From Hymenobacter daecheongensis DSM 21074 (GTDB lineage Bacteria > Bacteroidota > Bacteroidia > Cytophagales > Hymenobacteraceae): a stretch of 64,000 nucleotides of DNA. The position numbers were made by a program, and so were the translations under genes. The stretch is taken from assembly GCF_900141805.1 (NCBI RefSeq), contig NZ_FQYN01000004.1, positions 186,001 to 250,000 on the forward strand, read 5' to 3'. Positions 60,482 through 64,000 of this stretch are shown one piece after another (the first letter of the stretch is position 1; each line of letters opens with the position of its first letter). Under the pieces are notes generated by a model, which ran no database searches, had not been told where the DNA came from, and was given only the letters and a program-made list of their open reading frames with translations.

Positions 60482-61723
60482 TTAGGCTTGTTGGAGTAAG
60501 GATTGCCACTGCTGCATAATGGGCGCGGGGCCAAAGCTCTGCACCCGAGTCAGGGCCTGGGTGCGGTAGTGCTGGGTCCTGGCGGGGTCAGCCAGCAGCG
60601 CGGTCAGCGTGGCCGCCCACACGGGCGCTACCTGCGCCAGCGTGCCTTCGGCCAGCAGCGGCAGCAGCACGCCGAACTCGGCCCACTCGGGCGTGGCGGC
60701 ATACTGCGCGGCGGGCGTTTGGGGCGCCAGAATTTCGCGGGGGCCGGTAGGGCAGTCGGTAGAAGCTACCGGCACGCCGCACGCCATGGCCTCGCACAGC
60801 GCCATCGGGAAGCCCTCGGTGGCCGAGCACAAAAGCGACACCCGGGCCCGGGCAATGTACTGGAAGGGGTTGGCCTGAAAGCCGAAGAAGTACACGTCGA
60901 AGTCGGGGCTGAGGGGCTGCTCGTCCCACACCTGCCAGCTGCGCAAGCCCAGCTCCTGGCAGCGCTGAATTACGTCGGCGCGCAGCGGGCCGTCGCCGAG
61001 CAAGGCCAGCTTAGGTGCCGTTTGGCCCTGGGCGCGCAGGGCGTGCAGCACGTCGATGAGGGCTTTCTGGTTTTTCTCGCGGGCCAGGCGGCCGGCCGTA
61101 ATCAGCACGGGGTGGTCGGCAAACAGCGCCTCGGTAGCCGCCGGCAGCGGCTCCTGACTGCGCCGCCGAATACCTTCCACGTCAAAGAAGTTATTGATGG
61201 TTACCACTTTATCGGGAGCCAGGCCGAAGGTATCAATCAGCTCCTGACGCAAGTCGCGGCTCACGGGCACGATGTAGCTGGCCGAGCGGTAAAGCCAAGG
61301 CATCAGCACCCAGCGGCGCAGCCAGCCCAGGGCCCCGCGGATATTGGGGTCGTGGCGCTTGGAGTTGTGAATGCACAGCAGCACCTGCTCGGGGCCCTTG
61401 CTGAGCAGGTTCAGGTAGTCGGCCCCTTCCAAATGGCTGATGCAGACGTCAACGCTGTACTCGCGCTTGAGCTGCTTTACCCGCTGAATCCGCTTGATAA
61501 ACGTGCCCAGCTTGCCCACGATACCGGCGCCGGCCGGCACGTCGAGAGCCACCAGGGTATTCTGGGTCGGGAAAGCTACTTCGGTGCCGCTGTCGAACAC
61601 GCACTCGATTACCCGGTGGTGCTTGGCCAGCTCCTGGCCGTGGTCGTGAAAAACCCGCTCGGCCCCGCCGTAGGTGAGCTGGGGAATTAGCAACAGGATA
61701 TTTTTGCGCGGGGAAGAACTCAT
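60482..61723 (-). CDS. Glycosyltransferase family 4
   Basis: The 413-residue protein has the GT4 layout: ILLLIPQLTYGGAERVFHDH with the GGAE motif, CISHLEGADYLNLL, IVPVSRDLRQELIDTFGL, ITAGRLAREKNQKALIDVL and the donor-binding CSATEGFPMALCEAMACGVP. DCPTGPREIL follows. This is a PimA/WaaG-type retaining transferase. It is the second of a run of minus-strand glycan genes from the right edge. Confidence 0.93.
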   Translation of the reverse strand: MSSSPRKNILLLIPQLTYGGAERVFHDHGQELAKHHRVIECVFDSGTEVAFPTQNTLVALDVPAGAGIVGKLGTFIKRIQRVKQLKREYSVDVCISHLEGADYLNLLSKGPEQVLLCIHNSKRHDPNIRGALGWLRRWVLMPWLYRSASYIVPVSRDLRQELIDTFGLAPDKVVTINNFFDVEGIRRRSQEPLPAATEALFADHPVLITAGRLAREKNQKALIDVLHALRAQGQTAPKLALLGDGPLRADVIQRCQELGLRSWQVWDEQPLSPDFDVYFFGFQANPFQYIARARVSLLCSATEGFPMALCEAMACGVPVASTDCPTGPREILAPQTPAAQYAATPEWAEFGVLLPLLAEGTLAQVAPVWAATLTALLADPARTQHYRTQALTRVQSFGPAPIMQQWQSLLQQA

Positions 61724-61738
61724 GCAGGAAAGGCGAAG

Positions 61739-62758
61739 CTAGCGGCGCTGGATATGGCACAGCACGAAATTTTTGACCGCAAATTTAGCGAATAAGCGGG
61801 TCGAGGGCTTGTAGTGCCGGGCCAGGGGCTGGCGGTAGTACTCGCGCCAGGAGTTGTGGGTCCGGTCGGGGTTGAGGTAGCAGGTCAGAAACCACCGCTC
61901 GGCCACGGCCCGCAGCATGGCCGCCGGCTCGGCAAAGCCGCTCTGCTCATTGCTGACGTGAATTTTCCAGAGCCAGTCGTGCACCTCAGCCAGGGTAATG
62001 TCGCCGAGCTGAAAGGGATGGTGGGAAATGGTGTTGTGCACGTGCAGCTCGCGCTCGGAGTGCGGCACGCCAAACGTAGTGAGCAGCCGCTCCCGAATCT
62101 GGTGAGCCACGCGCAGGCGCTCCTCATACACGGCGGGCCGCACGCTATGGGCCAGCACGCGGTACTGAATCAGGGCCTCGGGCAGGTTGGCAATGGTGAG
62201 CTGGGGCAGGTAGCGGCCGAAGAAGTCGTAGTCCTCGGTTTGGCGCAGCTGATCGTCGTAACGCAGGCCCTCTTCGCGCCACAAGCTGGCGCGCAGCATC
62301 ACCGAGGGGTTGCCGATGGTCATGTTGAACACCATCTGGGCCCGGGTGTCGGCGGGCTGGGCCGGGTACTCGAACAGCATCTGGCCCGCCCCGAAGCACT
62401 GCACCCAGCTGCCCACCACGTCTACTTCGGGGTGAGCGTCCAGGTAGGCAACCTGCCGGGCCAGGCGCTCGGGGTGGCAGAGGTCGTCGCCATCCATCTT
62501 GGCCACCAGCTCGCCCTGCACCAGGGTCATGCCGTAGTTGTCGGTGCCGGCCCGGCCCAGGTTAACGGCATTGGTAAAGAGGCGAATGCGCGGGTCGTTC
62601 AGAGCCTGTACCCGCTCGGCCGTCCGGTCCGTCGACCGGTCGTTGATGACCACGATTTCGAAATCCTGGAACGTTTGGTTGAGCAGGCTGCGCAGGGTTT
62701 CCTGAATGTAGGCTTCGACATTATACACCGGCACCAAAACCGAAACGCGGGGCGACAT
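61739..62758 (-). CDS. Glycosyltransferase family 2
   Basis: The 339-residue GT-A enzyme has VSVLVPVYNVEAYIQETLRS, FEIVVINDRSTDRTAERVQA and the metal site LVAKMDGDDLCHPERLARQV, then VVGSWVQCFG. The C-terminal half contains NPSVMLRASLWREEGLRYDD and TEDYDFFGRYLPQL, the usual acceptor-side ED-Y motif. The last part, SWREYYRQPLARHYKPSTRL, is basic. It sits between DUF1919 and the GT4 genes. Confidence 0.93.
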   Translation of the reverse strand: MSPRVSVLVPVYNVEAYIQETLRSLLNQTFQDFEIVVINDRSTDRTAERVQALNDPRIRLFTNAVNLGRAGTDNYGMTLVQGELVAKMDGDDLCHPERLARQVAYLDAHPEVDVVGSWVQCFGAGQMLFEYPAQPADTRAQMVFNMTIGNPSVMLRASLWREEGLRYDDQLRQTEDYDFFGRYLPQLTIANLPEALIQYRVLAHSVRPAVYEERLRVAHQIRERLLTTFGVPHSERELHVHNTISHHPFQLGDITLAEVHDWLWKIHVSNEQSGFAEPAAMLRAVAERWFLTCYLNPDRTHNSWREYYRQPLARHYKPSTRLFAKFAVKNFVLCHIQRR

Positions 62759-62787
62759 AGGCAGATAGTTCAGGTGAAAGCGGGAAA

Positions 62788-63429
62788 CTAAGCGGTTTTA
62801 GGCTCAATCCAGCCCAGCAAATCGAAATGGGACAACGAGCGGCGGAACAGCTCCATACCGTTGGTGGTGTAGTCGGGCACGACCACGCCCTGGGGCACGC
62901 CGGCCAAGGGCTTTTCCAGCAGCAGCAGCTGCTGATACGGCAGCGCGGCAAACTCGCGCACCAACTCGGGCGTGGCAAAATCCTTGCTGCCGTCGAACTT
63001 CACCCGCAGGTTGTCCCAGTTGATGCGGGCCACCCGGCGGGGCCACTTCTCGGCGGCTTCTTCCTGGGTGTGGTAGTGCAGAAACTGCAGCTCCACCTTG
63101 TCGCCGAGCGTGGCCACGGGAAACGGGTGCTTGTGGGTTTTCTGCAGCTCGTTGATGGTGTCGTAGCGCGACCTTTCCTGGAACACCAGCGGCTGGCTCA
63201 GGTAGTGCCTGGGGTTGCGCAGCAGCTCAATGTAGTCGGGCGCCATCAGCATCAGCCCGATAAAAGGCGTGTTAAACGGCAGCTCGAAATGCTTGTAGAC
63301 CTCGGCCCCCCAGCAGTCGTTGGAAATAACGGTGAAGTCGCGGTTTTGCAGCTGCTGCTGCTCGCGGCGGCGGCGGCGCTGGTAGAGCTCCTCGCTGACT
63401 TTATTACGGACCCGACTAAGAAGTGACAT
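62788..63429 (-). CDS. DUF1919 glycan-locus protein
   Basis: The 213-residue protein has FTVISNDCWGAEVYKHFELP, NTPFIGLMLMAPDYIELLRN, PVATLGDKVELQFLHYHTQE, and EAAEKWPRRVARINWDNLRV, which are the marks of DUF1919 (exopolysaccharide biosynthesis proteins of unknown chemistry). There is no signal peptide. The following LPYQQLLLLEKPLAG and YTTNGMELFRRSLSHFDLLG complete the domain. It lies 3 bp downstream of the glycosyltransferase that runs off the right edge. Confidence 0.85.
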   Translation of the reverse strand: MSLLSRVRNKVSEELYQRRRRREQQQLQNRDFTVISNDCWGAEVYKHFELPFNTPFIGLMLMAPDYIELLRNPRHYLSQPLVFQERSRYDTINELQKTHKHPFPVATLGDKVELQFLHYHTQEEAAEKWPRRVARINWDNLRVKFDGSKDFATPELVREFAALPYQQLLLLEKPLAGVPQGVVVPDYTTNGMELFRRSLSHFDLLGWIEPKTA

Positions 63430-63432
63430 ACG

Positions 63433-64000
63433 CTATAAACCGCTGGGTGAGGTAGATGATTGCGCCAGGCGCTGCTGCAGGGCCCGAACTTCGCCGAAAA
63501 GCCGCTGGGCCTCTCCCACGCCGGCAAGTGAAACCCGAAAGTTATGCAGCTGACGCAGAGCCTTAAATTTAGCCATTTCTCCCTCGCCCGGCGCCTGTTG
63601 CCACACCGTGGCCACGGTACCGGCCTGCCGGGCCAGCTCGGTGGCCAGCCACACCAGGTGCTTGGCATAGCGCAGGCGGAAACCGGCGGCACTCAAATCA
63701 GGATAGCGGGACACGAAGAAGTACACGGTATGAATCAGCAAAGCCGAGGGCGCGCCGGGGCCAATGCGCAGCAGGTAGTCCCAGGTCAGGCGGTTGCGGT
63801 ACATGAAGTGCCGGAAGCGCAGCCGCTCGTCGTACCAGAGCTGGTAGCCGGCCAGGCGCAGGGCCTCGCCCAACTCGATATCCTCGCCGCCGGCCAGCAC
63901 TTTGCCGCGCTGCACCTGGGTCAGAAAGTGAAAGCCGTGCTGCCGCAGCTTCAGCCAGCCCGAGCGGCGCACCACCGAGCCCGCGCCATACACGAAGCCT
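63433..64000 (-). CDS. Glycosyltransferase family 2, C-terminal part (N-terminus beyond window)
   Basis: The minus frame stays open through the right edge (GFVYGAGSVVRRSGW at the start), so only the last ~189 residues are present. The GAGSVVRR segment, GGEDIELGEALRLAGYQLWY and FRHFMYRNRLTWDYLLR match the acceptor-side half of GT2 enzymes, with ED in GGEDIEL as the likely catalytic pair. The final ~60 residues form a helical tail. The stop is 3 bp before the DUF1919 start. Confidence 0.85.
   Translation of the reverse strand, partial: GFVYGAGSVVRRSGWLKLRQHGFHFLTQVQRGKVLAGGEDIELGEALRLAGYQLWYDERLRFRHFMYRNRLTWDYLLRIGPGAPSALLIHTVYFFVSRYPDLSAAGFRLRYAKHLVWLATELARQAGTVATVWQQAPGEGEMAKFKALRQLHNFRVSLAGVGEAQRLFGEVRALQQRLAQSSTSPSGL

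Noticed and set aside
1..64000. tRNA or rRNA genes
   Set aside because: Intergenic regions were scanned by eye for cloverleaf-like GTTCrA blocks and rRNA sequence; none was convincing.

Overview
The window looks like a chromosomal segment of a high-GC Bacteroidota of the Hymenobacter type (order Cytophagales). The evidence is a type IX secretion component (PorD-like), a type IX C-terminal sorting domain and SprB-type repeats. Genes also start without Shine-Dalgarno sites, and several are preceded by the Bacteroidota -7 motif TAnnTTTG. The gene order bamD-rpoZ-coaC-coaB-porD, bacillithiol synthesis (bshA) and a SusB-like GH97 fit the same assignment. No rRNA, tRNA, CRISPR array, transposase or phage module was seen.

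Region 1 (1-7.8 kb) is accessory. A giant secreted repeat protein, cut by the window edge, is followed by two small tail-collar proteins. A long hairpin lies upstream. Next comes a 42-bp tandem repeat array leading into two genes that share a duplicated leader and the first ~22 codons but differ afterwards. One of the two encodes an HExxH protein.

Region 2 (7.9-25.6 kb) is mostly core. It holds envelope biogenesis (bamD, an LptA/OstA-like protein, porD), coenzyme A synthesis (coaC and coaB as separate genes), rpoZ, tilS, mdh, two rhomboid proteases behind mutL, a GH3/beta-lactamase fusion, bshA and an IscA-type protein.

Region 3 (25.7-46.3 kb) is mixed. It includes an orphan antitoxin with a truncated partner, GH97, a phosphodiesterase-like MBL protein, an HxlR regulator divergent from an NAD(P)-binding protein, ChaN, a NatA/NatB-like ABC exporter and an ECF sigma factor with a membrane partner. 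A type IX cargo protein follows, then dnaJ-grpE, obgE, adk, hpt and a membrane pyrophosphatase.

Region 4 (46.5-64 kb) is a polysaccharide or glycan locus. It contains GT2, GT4 and GT39-like transferases, two sugar-nucleotide epimerase-like enzymes, a WecD/WecE-like pair that would make an acetylated amino-sugar, a DUF1919 protein and a polytopic protein. It has several strand switches and runs off the right end.

Several families of 90-160 bp palindromic elements occupy intergenic gaps throughout. One copy separates coaC from coaB, and another appears to have donated the start codon of chaN. The observations most worth follow-up are the shared leader and N-terminus cassette with its 42-bp dyad repeats (6.0-7.2 kb), and the in-frame split of coaBC by a palindromic element.
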